Part shown: one piece after another, positions 12,701-25,079 of the stretch
How positions within the stretch are numbered: the stretch's first letter is position 1
Layout: each line of letters starts with the position of its first letter
Source of the DNA: Saccoglossus kowalevskii
Lineage: Eukaryota > Hemichordata > Enteropneusta > Harrimaniidae
Direction: 5' to 3'
DNA: 64,000 bases
Assembly: GCF_000003605.2 (NCBI RefSeq)
Contig: NW_003138902.1
Span: forward strand, 1-64,000
The notes under the pieces: model-generated
Seen by the model: only the letters and a program-made list of their open reading frames with translations
Database searches by the model: none
Told to the model about the DNA's origin: nothing
Made by a program: the position numbers and the translations under genes

Positions 12701-13444
12701 GTGTACATGCCTTGCTTGTTTATAGTGTGTACATGCCTTGCTTGTTTATGGTGTGTACATGCCTTGCTTGTTTATAGTGTGTACATGCCTTGCTTGTTTA
12801 TAGTGTGTACATGCCTTTCTTGTTTATAGTGTGTACATGCCTTTCTTGTTTATAGTGTGTACATGCCTTGCTTGTTTATAGTGTGTACATGCCTTGCTTG
12901 TTTATAGTGTGTACATGCCTTGCTTGTTTATAGTGTGTACATGCCTTTCTTGTTTATAGTGTGTACATGCCTTGCTTGTTTATGGTGTGTACATGCCTTG
13001 CTTGTTTATGGTGTGTACATGCCTTGCTTGTTTATGGTGTGTACATGCCTTGCTTGTTTATGGTGTGTACATGCCTTGCTTGTTTATAGTGTGTACATGC
13101 CTTGCTTGTTTATAGTGTGTACATGCCTTGCTTGTTTATAGTGTGTACATGCCTTGCTTGTTTATAGTGTGTACATGCCTTGCTTGTTTATAGTGTGTAC
13201 ATGCCTTGCTTGTTTATAGTGTGTACATGCCTTGCTTGTTTATAGTGTGTACATGCCTTGCTTGTTTATAGTGTGTACATGCCTTGCTTGTTTATGGTGT
13301 GTACATGCCTTGCTTGTTTATGGTGTGTACATGCCTTGCTTGTTTATAGTGTGTACATGCCTTGCTTGTTTATAGTGTGTACATGCCTTGCTTGTTTATA
13401 GTGAGTACATGCCTTGCTTGTTTATAGTGTGTACATGCCCTTGC

Positions 13445-13920
13445 TTGTTTATAGTGTGTACATGCCCTCCTTGTTTATAGTGTGTACATGCCTTGCTTGT
13501 TTATGGTGTGTACATGCCTTGCTTGTTTATGGTGTGTACATGCCTTGCTTGTTTATGGTGTGTACATGCCTTGCTTGTTTATAGTGTGTACATGCCTTGC
13601 TTGTTTATAGTGTGTACATGCCTTGCTTGTTTATAGTGTGTACATGCCTTGCTTGTTTATAGTGTGTACATGCCTTGCTTGTTTATAGTGTGTACATGCC
13701 TTGCTTGTTTATAGTGTGTACATGCCTTGCTTGTTTATGGTGTGTACATGCCTTGCTTGTTTATGGTGTGTACATGCCTTGCTTGTTTATAGTGTGTACA
13801 TGCCTTGCTTGTTTATAGTGTGTACATGCCTTGCTTGTTTATAGTGAGTACATGACTTGCTTGTTTATGGTGTGTACATGCCTTGCTTGTTTATGGTGTG
13901 TACATGCCTTGCTTGTTTAT
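13445..13920 (+). repeat. Block D9, left copy (CCCTCC to CATGACTTG)
   Basis: GCCCTCC at 13464 and GTGAGTACATGACTTG (GTGAG at 13844) are 380 bp apart, as at 21199 and 21579 (offset 7,735). The A/G order between them also agrees. The match ends at about 13920, where the third G-form unit corresponds to an A-form unit at 21656. Confidence 0.9.
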
Positions 13921-14769
13921 GGTGTGTACATGCCTTGCTTGTTTATAGTGTGTACATGCCTTGCTTGTTTATAGTGTGTACATGCCTTGCTTGTTTATAG
14001 TGTTTACATGCCTTGCTTGTTTATAGTGTGTACATGCCTTGCTTGTTTATAGTGTGTACATGCCTTGCTTGTTTATAGTATGTACATTCCTTTCTTGTTT
14101 ATAGTATGTACATGCCTTGCTTGTTTATAGTATGTACATGCCTTTCTTGTTTATAGTGTGTACATGCCTTTCTTGTTTATTGTGTGTACATGCCTTGCTT
14201 GTTTATAGTGTGTACATGCCTTGCTTGTTTATAGTGTGTACATGCCTTGCTTGTTTATAGTGTGTACATGCCTTGCTTGTTTATAGTGTGTACATGCCTT
14301 GCTTGTTTATAGTGTGTACATGCCTTGCTTGTTTATAGTGTGTACATGCCTTGCTTGTTTATAGTGTGTACATGCCTTTCTTGTTTATAGTGTGTACATG
14401 CCTTGCTTGTTTATGGTGTGTACATGCCTTGCTTGTTTATAGTGTGTACATGCCTTGCTTGTTTATAGTGTGCTCATGCCTTGCTTGTTTATAGTGTGTA
14501 CATGCCTTGCTTGTTTTATAGGTGTGTACATGCCTTGCTTGTTTATAGTGGTGTACATGCCTTGCTTGTTTATAGTGTGTACATGCCTTGCTTGTTTATA
14601 GTGTGTACATGCCTTGCTTGTTTATAGTGTGTACATGCCTTGCTTGTTTATAGTGTGTACATGCCTTTCTTGTTTATAGTGTGTACATGCCTTGCTTGTT
14701 TATAGTGTGTACATGCCTTGCTTGTTTATAGTGTGTACATGCCTTGCTTGTTTATAGTGTGTACATGCC

Positions 14770-15460
14770 TTGCTTTTTTATAGTGTGTACATGCCTTGCT
14801 TGTTTATAGTGTGTACATGCCTTGCTTGTTTATGGTGTGTACATGCCTTGCTTGTTTATGGTGTGTACATGCCTTGCTTGTTTATGGTGTGTACATGCCT
14901 TGCTTGTTTATGGTGTGTACATGCCTTGCTTGTTTATAGTGTGTACATGCCTTGCTTGTTTATAGTGTGTACATGCCTTGCTTGTTTATAGTGTGTACAT
15001 GCCTTGCTTGTTTATAGTGTGTACATGCCTTGCTTGTTTATGGTGTGTACATGCCTTGCTTCTTTATAGTGTGTACATGCCTTGCTTGTTTATGGTGTGT
15101 ACATGCCTTGCTTGTTTATGGTGTGTACATGCCTTGCTTGTTTATGGTGTGGACATGCCTTGCTTGTTTATGGTGTGTACATGCCTTGCTTGTTTATGGT
15201 ATGTACATGCCTTTCTTGATTATAGTGTGTACATGCCTTGCTTGTTGATAGTGTGTACATGCCTTGCTTGTTTATAGTGTGTACATGCCTTGCTTGTTTA
15301 TGGTGTGTACATGCCTTTCTTGTTTATAGTGTGTACATGCCTTGCTTGTTTATAGTGAGTACATGCCTTGCTTGTTTATGGTGTGTACATGCCTTGCTTG
15401 TTTATAGTGTGTACATGCCTTGCTTGTTTATAGTGTGTACATGCCTTGCTTGTTTATAGT
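14770..15460 (+). repeat. Block D14 (GGACATG family), copy 1
   Basis: A TTTTTTATAG unit near 14773 opens four G-form units, as at 30667 (offset 15,894). A TTCTTTATAG unit (15058) precedes the GGACATG unit (15151) by 93 bp, as at 62633/62726. CCTTTCTTGATTATAG follows at 15210. A GGTATGTACATG unit near 15198 is also shared with the 62.6-kb copy. Confidence 0.87.
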
Positions 15461-15599
15461 GTGTACATGCCTTGCTTGTTTATAGTGTGTACATGCCTTG
15501 CTTGTTTATAGTGTGTACATGCCTTGCTTGTTTATAGTGAGTACATGCCTTGCTTGTTTATGGTGTGTACATGCCTTGCTTGTTTATGGTGTGTACATG

Positions 15600-16240
15600 C
15601 CTTGCTTGTTTATAGTGTGTACATGCTTTGCTTGTTGATAGTGTGTACATGCCTTGCTTGTTTATAGTGTGTACATGCCTTTCTTGTTTATAGTGTGTAC
15701 ATGCCTTGCTTGTTTATAGTGTGTACATGCCTTGCTTGTTTATAGTGTGTACATGCCTTGCTTGTTTATAGTGTGTACATGCCTTGCTTGTTTATAGGGT
15801 GTGAGTACATGCCTTGCTTGTTTATAGTGTGTACATGCCTTGCTTGTTTATAGTGTGTACATGCCTTGCTTGTTTATAGTGTGTACATGCCTTGCTTGTT
15901 TATAGTGTGTACATGCCTTGCTTGTTTATAGTGTGTACATGCCTTGCTTGTTTATAGTGTGTACATGCCTTGCTTGTTTATAGTGAGTACATGCCTTGCT
16001 TGTTTATGGTGTGTACATGCCTTGCTTGTTTATAGTGTGTACATGCCTTGCTTGTTTATAGTGTGTACATGCTTTGCTTGTTGATAGTGTGTACATGCCT
16101 TGCTTGTTTATAGTGTGTACATGCCTTTCTTGTTTATAGTGTGTACATGCCTTGCTTGTTTATAGTGTGTACATGCCTTGCTTGTTTATAGTGTGTACAT
16201 GCCTTGCTTGTTTATAGTGTGTACATGCCTTGCTTGTTTA
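15600..16240 (+). repeat. 446-bp tandem pair with GCTTTGCTTGTTGATAG
   Basis: GCTTTGCTTGTTGATAG starts at 15625 and 16071, 446 bp apart (17 units plus 4 bp). The extra 4 bp come from a TATAGGGTGTGAGTACA unit near 15795. Another copy of this marker is at 56579. Confidence 0.82.
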
Positions 16241-16739
16241 TGGTGTGTACATGCCTTGCTTGTTTATAGTGTGTACATGCCTTGCTTGTTTATAGTGTGT
16301 ACATGCCTTGCTTGTTTATAGTGTGTACATGCCTTGCTTGTTTATAGTGTGTACATGCCTTGCTTGTTTATAGTGTGTACATGCCTTTCTTGTTTATAGT
16401 GTGTACATGCCTTGCTTGTTTATAGTGTGTACATGCCTTGCTTGTTTATAGTGTGTACATGCCTTGCTTGTTTATAGTGTGTACATGCCTTGCTTGTTTA
16501 TGGTGTGTACATGCCTTGCTTGTTTATGGTGTGTACATGCCTTGCTTGTTTATAGTGTGTACATGCCTTGCTTGTTTATAGTGTGTTCATGCCTTGCTTG
16601 TTTATAGTGTGTACATGCCTTGCTTGTTATGGTGTGTACATGCCTTGCTTGTTTATGGTGTGTACATGCCTTGCTTGTTTATGGTGTGTACATGCCTTGC
16701 TTGTTTATAGTGTGTACATGCCTTGCTTGTTTATAGTGT

Positions 16740-16920
16740 GTACATGCCTTGCTTGTTTATAGTGAGTACATGCCTTGCTTGTTTATGGTGTGTACATGCC
16801 TTGCTTGTTTATAGTGTGCACATGCCTTGCTTGTTTATAGTGTGTACATGCCTTGCTTGTTTATAGTGAGTACATGCCTTGCTTGTTTATGGTGTGTACA
16901 TGCCTTGCTTGTTTATAGTG
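16740..16920 (+). repeat. Second copy of the 104-bp higher-order repeat
   Basis: GTGAG starts at 16762 and 16866, 104 bp apart, and GTGCACA starts at 16816, 54 bp after the first GTGAG. At 7960/8014 the same two markers are also 54 bp apart. This is a short displaced copy of the HOR at 7.83-8.38 kb. Confidence 0.85.
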
Positions 16921-17240
16921 TGTACATGCCTTGCTTGTTTATAGTGTGTACATGCCTTGCTTGTTGATAGTGTATACATGCCTTGCTTGTTTATAGTGTG
17001 TACATGCCTTTCTTGTTTATAGTGTGTACATGCCTTGCTTGTTTATAGTGTGTACATGCCTTGCTTGTTTATGGTGTGTACATGCCTTGCTTGTTTATGG
17101 TGTGTACATGCCTTGCTTGTTTATATTGCGTACATGCCTTGCTTGTTTATAGTGTGTACATGCCTTGCTTGTTTATAGTGTGTACATGCCTTTCTTGTTT
17201 ATAGTGTGTACATGCCTTGCTTGTTTATACTGTGTACATG

Positions 17241-17560
17241 CCTTGCTTGTTGATAGTGTGTACATGCCTTTCTTGTTTATAGTGTGTACATGCCTTGCTT
17301 GTTTATAGTGTGTACATGCCTTGCTTGTTTATAGTGTGTACATGCCTTGCTTATTTATAGTGAGTACATGCCTTGCTTGTTTATGGTGTGTACATGCCTT
17401 GCTTGTTTATAGTGTGTACATGCCTTGCTTGTTTATAGTGTGTACATGCCTTGCTTGTTTATAGTGTGTACATGCCTTGCTTGTTTATAGTGTGTACATG
17501 CCTTGCTTGTTTATAGTGTGTACATGCCTTGCTTGTTGATAGTGAGTACATGCCTTGCTT
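17241..17560 (+). repeat. Block D15 with a 260-bp (10-unit) tandem copy, part 1
   Basis: TTGATAG/TTTCTTG at 17249, CTTATTTATAGTGAG at 17351 and TTGATAGTGAG at 17535. The last two are 184 bp apart here and at 26327/26511 (offset 8,976). The next 260 bp repeat the CTTATTTATAGTGAG to TTGATAGTGAG segment exactly ten units later. Confidence 0.9.
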
Positions 17561-17820
17561 GTTTATAGTGTGTACATGCCTTGCTTGTTTATAGTGTGTA
17601 CATGCCTTGCTTATTTATAGTGAGTACATGCCTTGCTTGTTTATGGTGTGTACATGCCTTGCTTGTTTATAGTGTGTACATGCCTTGCTTGTTTATAGTG
17701 TGTACATGCCTTGCTTGTTTATAGTGTGTACATGCCTTGCTTGTTTATAGTGTGTACATGCCTTGCTTGTTTATAGTGTGTACATGCCTTGCTTGTTGAT
17801 AGTGAGTACATGCCTTGCTT
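17561..17820 (+). repeat. 260-bp tandem copy, part 2
   Basis: CTTATTTATAGTGAG recurs at 17611 and TTGATAGTGAG at 17795, each 260 bp after the first copy. No difference between the two ten-unit periods was seen, so this duplication is likely very recent. Confidence 0.9.
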
Positions 17821-19378
17821 GTTTATAGTGTGTACATGCCTTGCTTGTTTATAGTGTGTACATGCCTTGCTTGTTTATGGTGTGTACATGCCTTGCTTGT
17901 TTATAGTGTGTACATGCCTTGCTTGTTTATATTGTGTACATGCCTTGCTTGTTTATAGTGTGTACATGCCTTGCTTGTTTATAGTGTGTACATGCCTTGC
18001 TTGTTTATAGTGTGTACATGCCTTGCTTGTTTATAGTGTGTACATGCCTTTCTTGTTTATAGTGTGTACATGCCTTTCTTGTTTATAGTGTGTACATGCC
18101 TTGCTTGTTTATAGTGTGTACATGCCTTGCTTGTTTATAGTGTGTACATGCCTTGCTTGTTTATGGTGTGTACATGCCTTGCTTGTTTATAGTGTGTACA
18201 TGCCTTGCTTGTTTATAGTGTGTTCATGCCTTGCTTGTTTATAGTGTGTGCATGCAATGCTTGTTATGGTGTGTACATGCCTTGCTTGTTTATATTGTGT
18301 ACATGCCTTGCTTGTTTATAGTGTGTACATGCCTTTCTTGTTTATAGTGTGTACATGCCTTTCTTGTTTATAGTGTGTACATGCCTTGCTTGTTTATAGT
18401 GTATACATGCCTTGCTTGTTTATATTGTGTACATGCCTTTCTTGTTTATGGAGTGTACATGCCTGTCTTGTTTATATTGTGTACACGCCTTGCTTGTTTA
18501 TGGTGTGTACATGCCTTGCTTGTTCATAGTGTGTACATGCCTTGCTTGTTTATGGTGTGTACATACCCTGCTTGTTTATATTGTGTACATGCCTTGCTTG
18601 TTTATAATGTGTACATGCCTTGCTTGTTTATAGTGTGTACATGCCTTGCTTGTTTATAGTGTGTACATGCCTTGCTTGTTTATAGTGTGTACATGCCTTG
18701 CTTGTTTATAGTGTGTACATGCCTTGCTTGTTTATAGTGTGTACATGCCTTGCTTGTTTATGGTGTGTACATGCCTTGCTTGTTTATGGTGTGTACATGC
18801 CTTGCTTGTTTATAGTGTGTACATGCCTTGCTTGTTTATAGTGTGTACATGCCTTGCTTGTTTATAGTGAGTACATGCATTGCATGTTTATGGTGTGTAC
18901 ATGCCTTGCTTGTTTATAGTGTGTACATGCCTTTCTTGTTTATAGTGTGTACATGCCTTGCTTGTTTATAGTGTGTACATGCCTTGCTTGTTTATAGTGT
19001 GTACATGCCTTGCTTGTTTATAGTGTGTACATGCCTTGCTTGTTTATAGTGTGTACATGCCTTGCTTGTTTATGGTGTGTACATGCCTTTCTTGTTTATA
19101 GTGTGTACATGCCTTGCTTGTTTATAGTGTGTACATGCCTTGCTTGTTTATAGTGAGTACATGCCTTGCTTGTTTATGGTGAGTACACGCCTTGCTTGTT
19201 TATAGTGTGTACATGCCTTGCTTGTTTATAGTGTGTACATGCCTTGCTTGTTTATAGTGAGTACATGCCTTGCTTGTTTATGGTGTGTACATGCCTTGCT
19301 TGTTTATGGTGTGTACATGCCTTGCTTGTTTATAGTGTGTACATGCCTTGCTTGTTTATAGTGTATACATGCCTTGTA

Positions 19379-20024
19379 CATGCCTTGCTTGTTTATAGTG
19401 TGTACATGCCTTGCTTGTTTATAGTGTGTACATGCCTTGCTTGTTTATAGTGTGTACATGCCTTGCTTGTTTATAGTGTGTACATGCCTTGCTTGTTTAT
19501 AGTGTGTACATGCCTTGCTTGTTTATAGTGTGTACATGCCTTGCTTGTTTATAGTGTGTACATGCCTTGCTTGTTTATAGTGTGTACATGCCTTGCTTGT
19601 TTATAGTGTGTACATGCCTTGCTTGTTTATAGTGTGTACATGCCTTGCTTGTTTATAGTGTGTACATGCCTTGCTTGTTTATAGTGTGTACATGCCTTGC
19701 TTGTTTATAGTGTGTACATGCCTTGCTTGTTTATAGTGTGTACATGCCTTGCTTGTTTATAGTGTGTACATGCCTTGCTTGTTTATAGTGTGTACATGCC
19801 TTGCTTGTTTATAGTGTGTACATGCCTTGCTTGTTTATAGTGTGTACATGCCTTGCTTGTTTATAGTGTGTACATGCCTTGCTTGTTTATAGTGTGTACA
19901 TGCCTTGCTTGTTTATAGTGTGTACATGCCTTGCTTGTTTATAGTGTGTACATGCCTTGCTTGTTTATAGTGTGTACATGCCTTGCTTGTTTATAGTGTG
20001 TACATGCCTTGCTTGTTTATGGTG
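19379..20024 (+). repeat. Longest run of identical A-form units
   Basis: About 24-25 consecutive units appear identical, with no A/G change or indel. The run begins right after a truncated unit at about 19361-19386, where GCCTTG joins directly to TACATGCC and about 15 bp are lost. It ends at the G-form unit near 20030, which opens the GGACATG block. The pairing of a truncation junction with a perfect run suggests a recent expansion seeded at a break. Confidence 0.9.
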
Positions 20025-20029
20025 TGTAC

Positions 20030-20800
20030 ATGCCTTGCTTGTTTATAGTGTGTACATGCCTTGCTTGTTTATAGTGTGTACATGCCTTGCTTGTTTATAG
20101 TGTGTACATGCCTTGCTTGTTTATGGTGTGTACATGCCTTGCTTGTTTATAGTGTGTACATGCCTTGCTTGTTTATGGTGTGTACATGCCTTGCTTGTTT
20201 ATGGTGTGGACATGCCTTGCTTGTTTATGGTGTGTACATGCCTTGCTTGTTTATGGTGTGTACATGCCTTGCTTATTTATAGTGTGTACATGCCTTTCTT
20301 GATTATAGTGTGTACATGCCTTGCTTGTTTATATTGTGTATATGCCTTGCTTGTTTATAGTGTGTACATGCCTTGCTTGTTTATGGTGTGTACATGCCTT
20401 TCTTGTTTATAGTGTGTACATGCCTTGCTTGTTTATAGTGAGTACATGCCTTGCTTGTTTATGGTGTGTACATGCCTTGCTTGTTTATAGTGTGTACATG
20501 CCTTGCTTGTTTATAGTGTGTACATGCCTTGCTTGTTTATAGTGTGTACATGCCTTACTTGTTTATAATGTGTACATGCCTTGCTTGTTTATAGTGTGTA
20601 CATGCCTTGCTTGTTTATAGTGAGTACATGCCTTGCTTGTTTATGGTGTGTACATGCCTTGCTTGTTTATAGTGTGTACATGCCTTGCTTGTTTATAGTG
20701 TGTACATGCCTTGCTTGTATATGGTGTGTACATGCCTTGCTTGTTTATGGTGTGTACATGCCTTGCTTGTTTATAGTGTGTACATGCCTTGCTTGTTTAT
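20030..20800 (+). repeat. GGACATG block, copy 2
   Basis: Markers are GGACATG at 20208, a CTTATTTATAG unit near 20274, CCTTTCTTGATTATAG at 20293, TATATTGTGTATATG near 20331, GTGAG units near 20438 and 20617, CTTACTTG near 20555 and TATAATG at 20565. The whole set recurs at 30.8-31.6 kb (offset 10,785) and, over most of its length, at 49.3-49.9 kb (offset 29,208). Its left edge is the end of the perfect A-form run. Confidence 0.92.
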
Positions 20801-21180
20801 AGTGTGTACATGCCTTGCTTGTTTATAGTGTGTACATGCCTTGCTTGTTTATGGTGTGTACATGCCTTTCTTGTTTATAGTGTGTATGCCTTGCTTGTTT
20901 ATGGTGTGTACATGCCTTGCTTGTTTATAGTGTGTACATGCCTTGCTTGTTTATAGTGTGTTCATGCCTTGCTTGTTTATAGTGTGTACATGCCTTGCTT
21001 GTTATGGTGTGTACATGCCTTGCTTGTTTATGGTGTGTACATGCCTTGCTTGTTTATAGTGTGTACATGCCTTGCTTGTTTATAGTGTGTACATGCCTTT
21101 CTTGTTTATAGTGTGTACATGCCTTTCTTGTTTATAGTGTGTACATGCCTTGCTTGTTTATAGTGTGTACATGCCTTGCT
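20717..21180 (+). repeat. Block D10 (GTATATGG, 23-bp unit, TGTTCATG, TTATGG), copy 1
   Basis: GTATATGG at 20717, a 23-bp unit reading TGTGTATGCC at 20881, TGTTCATG at 20959, a 25-bp TTATGG unit at 21001 and two TTTCTTG units. It repeats at 21962-22425 (offset 1,245) and at 51591-52055 (offset 30,874). Confidence 0.9.
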
Positions 21181-21655
21181 TGTTTATAGTGTGTACATGC
21201 CCTCCTTGTTTATAGTGTGTACATGCCTTGCTTGTTTATGGTGTGTACATGCCTTGCTTGTTTATGGTGTGTACATGCCTTGCTTGTTTATGGTGTGTAC
21301 ATGCCTTGCTTGTTTATAGTGTGTACATGCCTTGCTTGTTTATAGTGTGTACATGCCTTGCTTGTTTATAGTGTGTACATGCCTTGCTTGTTTATAGTGT
21401 GTACATGCCTTGCTTGTTTATAGTGTGTACATGCCTTGCTTGTTTATAGTGTGTACATGCCTTGCTTGTTTATGGTGTGTACATGCCTTGCTTGTTTATG
21501 GTGTGTACATGCCTTGCTTGTTTATAGTGTGTACATGCCTTGCTTGTTTATAGTGTGTACATGCCTTGCTTGTTTATAGTGAGTACATGACTTGCTTGTT
21601 TATGGTGTGTACATGCCTTGCTTGTTTATGGTGTGTACATGCCTTGCTTGTTTAT
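21180..21655 (+). repeat. Block D9, right copy
   Basis: This is the partner of 13445-13920. The GCCCTCC unit is also shared with 52073, where a different left flank (23-bp TGTGTATGCC unit 318 bp upstream) matches the left flank here. The segment is therefore a junction between two families. Confidence 0.9.
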
Positions 21656-21939
21656 AGTGTGTACATGCCTTGCTTGTTTATAGTGTGTACATGCCTTGCT
21701 TGTTTATGGTGTGTACATGCCTTGCTTGTTTATAGTGTGTACATGCCTTGCTTGTTTATGGTGTGTACATGCCTTGCTTGTTTATAGTGTGTACATGCCT
21801 TGCTTGTTTATGGTGTGTACATGCCTTGCTTGTTTATGGTGTGTACATGCCTTGCTTGTTTATGGTGTGTACATGCCTTGCTTGTTTATAGTGTGTACAT
21901 GCCTTTCTTGATTATAGTGTGTACATGCCTTGCTTGTTT

Positions 21940-22430
21940 ATGGAGTGTACATGCCTTGCTTGTATATGGTGTGTACATGCCTTGCTTGTTTATGGTGTGT
22001 ACATGCCTTGCTTGTTTATAGTGTGTACATGCCTTGCTTGTTTATAGTGTGTACATGCCTTGCTTGTTTATAGTGTGTACATGCCTTGCTTGTTTATGGT
22101 GTGTACATGCCTTTCTTGTTTATAGTGTGTATGCCTTGCTTGTTTATGGTGTGTACATGCCTTGCTTGTTTATAGTGTGTACATGCCTTGCTTGTTTATA
22201 GTGTGTTCATGCCTTGCTTGTTTATAGTGTGTACATGCCTTGCTTGTTATGGTGTGTACATGCCTTGCTTGTTTATGGTGTGTACATGCCTTGCTTGTTT
22301 ATAGTGTGTACATGCCTTGCTTGTTTATAGTGTGTACATGCCTTTCTTGTTTATAGTGTGTACATGCCTTTCTTGTTTATAGTGTGTACATGCCTTGCTT
22401 GTTTATAGTGTGTACATGCCTTGCTTGTTT
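21940..22430 (+). repeat. Block D10, copy 2
   Basis: A GGAGTG unit near 21942 followed by GTATATGG (21962), TGTGTATGCC (22126), TGTTCATG (22204) and TTATGG (22246). It matches 51570-52060 at offset 29,629, including the GGAGTG unit, so the 51-kb copy is closer to this one on the left and to copy 1 on the right. Confidence 0.9.
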
Positions 22431-22566
22431 ATAGTGTGTACATGCCTTGCTTGTTTATAGTGTGTACATGCCTTTCTTGTTTATGGTGTGTACATGCCTT
22501 GCTTGTTTATGGTGTGTACATGCCTTGCTTGTTTATAGTGTGTACATGCCTTGCTTGTTTATAGTG

Positions 22567-22877
22567 TGTACATGCCTTGCTTGTTTATAGTGTGTACATT
22601 TCTTTCTTGTTTATAGTATGTACATGCCTTGCTTGTTTATAGTATGTACATGTCTTTCTTGTTTATAGTGTGTACATGCCTTTCTTGTTTATAGTGTGTA
22701 CACGCCTTGCTTGTTTATAGTGTGTACACGCCTTGCTTGTTTATAGTGTGTACATGCCTTGCTTGTTTATAGTGTGTACATGCCTTGCTTGTTTATAGTG
22801 TGTACATGCCTTGCTTGTTTATGGTGTGTACATGCCTTGCTTGTTTATAGTGTGTACATGCCTTGCTTGTTTATAGT
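22567..22877 (+). repeat. Block D7, right copy
   Basis: ATTTCTTTC at 22598 and CACGCC at 22701 and 22727 match 12.13-12.44 kb at offset 10,437. The match stops before the GGAGTG/CTGTC unit that follows in the 12-, 25- and 37-kb copies, so a junction lies near 22880. Confidence 0.87.
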
Positions 22878-23134
22878 GTGTACATGCCTTGCTTGTTTAT
22901 AGTGTGTACATGCCTTGCTTGTTTATGGTGTGTACATGCCTTGCTTGTTTATGGTGTGTACATGCCATGCTTGTTTATGGTGTGTACATGCCTTGCTTGT
23001 TTATAGTGTGTACATGCCTTGCTTGTTTATAGTGTGTACATGCCTTGCTTGTTTATAATGTGTACATGCCTTGCTTGTTTATAGTGTGTACATGCCTTGC
23101 TTGTTTATGGTGTGTACATGCCTTGCTTGTTTAT

Positions 23135-23420
23135 AGTCTGTACATGCCTGCTTGTTTATAGTGTGTACATGCCTTTGCTTGTTTATAGAGTGTACATGCC
23201 TGCTGTTTATAGTGTGTACATGCCTTGCTTGTTGATAGTGTATACATGCCTTGCTTGTTTATAGTGTGTACATGCCTTTGTTGTTTATAGTGTGTACATG
23301 CCTTGCTTGTTTATAGTGTGTACATGCCTTGCTTGTTTATGGTGTGTACATGCCTTGCTTGTTTATGGTGTGGTACATGCCTTGCTTGTTTATAGTGTGT
23401 ACATGCCTTGCTTGTTTATA
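23135..23420. other. Indel-rich stretch
   Basis: Within 300 bp there are several off-length units: GCCTGCTTG, GCCTTTGCTTG, GCCTGCTGTTTATAG, GCCTTTGTTG and GGTGTGGTACATG. Such clusters of one-base gains and losses in T, C and G runs are what uncorrected long-read consensus errors look like, though real variation is possible. Confidence 0.55.
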
Positions 23421-24779
23421 GTGTGTACATGCCTTGCTTGTTTATAGTGTGTACATGCCTTTCTTGTTTATGGAGTGTACATGCCTGTCTTGTTTATAGT
23501 GTGTACATGCCTTGCTTGTTTATGGTGTGTACATGCCTTGCTTGTTTATGGTGTGTACATGCCTTGCTTGTTTATAGTGTGTACATACCTTGCTTGTTTA
23601 TGGTGTGATACATGCCTTGCTTGTTTATGGTGTGTACATGCCTTGCTTGTTTATAGTGTGTACATGCCTTGCTTGTTTATAGTGTGTACATGCCTTGCTT
23701 GTTTATAGTGTGTACATGCCTTTCTTGTTTATGGAGTGTACATGCCTGTCTTGTTTATAGTGTGTACATGCCTTGCTTGTTTATGGTGTGTACATGCCTT
23801 GCTTGTTTATGGTGTGTACATGCCTTGCTTGTTTATGGTGTGTACATGCCTTGCTTGTTTATAGTGTGTACATGCCTTGCTTGTTTATAGTGTGTACATG
23901 CCTTGCTTGTTTATAATGTGTACATGCCTTGCTTGTTTATAGTGTGTACATGCCTTGCTTGTTTATAGTGTGTACATGCCTTGCTTGTTTATAGTGTGTA
24001 CATGCCTTGCTTGTTTATAGTGTGTACATACCTTGCTTGTTTATGGTGTGTACATGCCTTGCTTGTTTATAGTGTGTACATGCCTTGCTTGTTTATAGTG
24101 TGTACATGCCTTGCTTGTTTATAGTGTGTACATGCCTTGCTTGTTTATAGTGTGTACATGCCTTGCTTGTTTATAGTGTGTACATGCCTTGCTTGTTTAT
24201 AGTGAGTACATGCCTTGCTTGTTTATGGTGTGTACATGCCTTGCTTGTTTATGGTGTGTACATGCCTTGCTTGTTTATAGTGTGTACATGCCTTGCTTGT
24301 TGATAGTGTATACATGCCTTGCTTGTTTATAGTGTGTACATGCCTTTCTTGTTTATAGTGTGTACATGCCTTGCTTGTTTATAGTGTGTACATGCCTTGC
24401 TTGTTTATGGTGTGTACATGCCTTGCTTGTTTATGGTGTGTACATGCCTTGCTTGTTTATAGTGTGTACATGCCTTGCTTGTTTATAGTGTGTACATGCC
24501 TTGCTTATTTATAGTGTGTACATGCCTTGCTTGTTTATAGTGTGTACATGCCTTGCTTGTTTATAGTGTGTACATGCCTTGCTTGTTTATAGTGTGTACA
24601 TGCCTTGCTTGTTTATAGTGTGTACATGCCTTGCTTGTTTATAGTGTGTACATGCCTTGCTTGTTTATAGTGTGTACATGCCTTGCTTGTTGATAGTGTG
24701 TACATGCCTTGCTTGTTTATAGTGTGTACATGCCTTGCTTGTTTATGGTGTGTACATGCCTTGCTTGTTTATAGTGTGT

Positions 24780-24910
24780 ACATGCCGTTCTTGTTTATAG
24801 TGTGTACATGCCTTTTCTTGTTTATAGTGTGTACATGCCTTGCTTGTTTTATAGTGTGTACATGCCTTGCTTGTTTATGGTGTGTACATGCCTTTGCTTG
24901 TTTATAGTGT
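24780..24910. other. Indel-rich stretch
   Basis: Units read GCCGTTCTTG, GCCTTTTCTTG, TTGTTTTATAG and GCCTTTGCTTG in succession. Three of the four changes are homopolymer length changes. Confidence 0.5.
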
Positions 24911-25079
24911 GTACATGCCTTTCTTGTTTATAGTGTGTACATGCCTTGCTTGTTTATGGTGTGTACATGCCTTGCTTGTTTATAGTGTGTACATGCCTTG
25001 CTTGTTTATAGTTTGTACATGCCTTGCTTGTTTATAGTGTGTACATGCCTTGCTTGTTTATAGTGTGTACATGCCTTGC

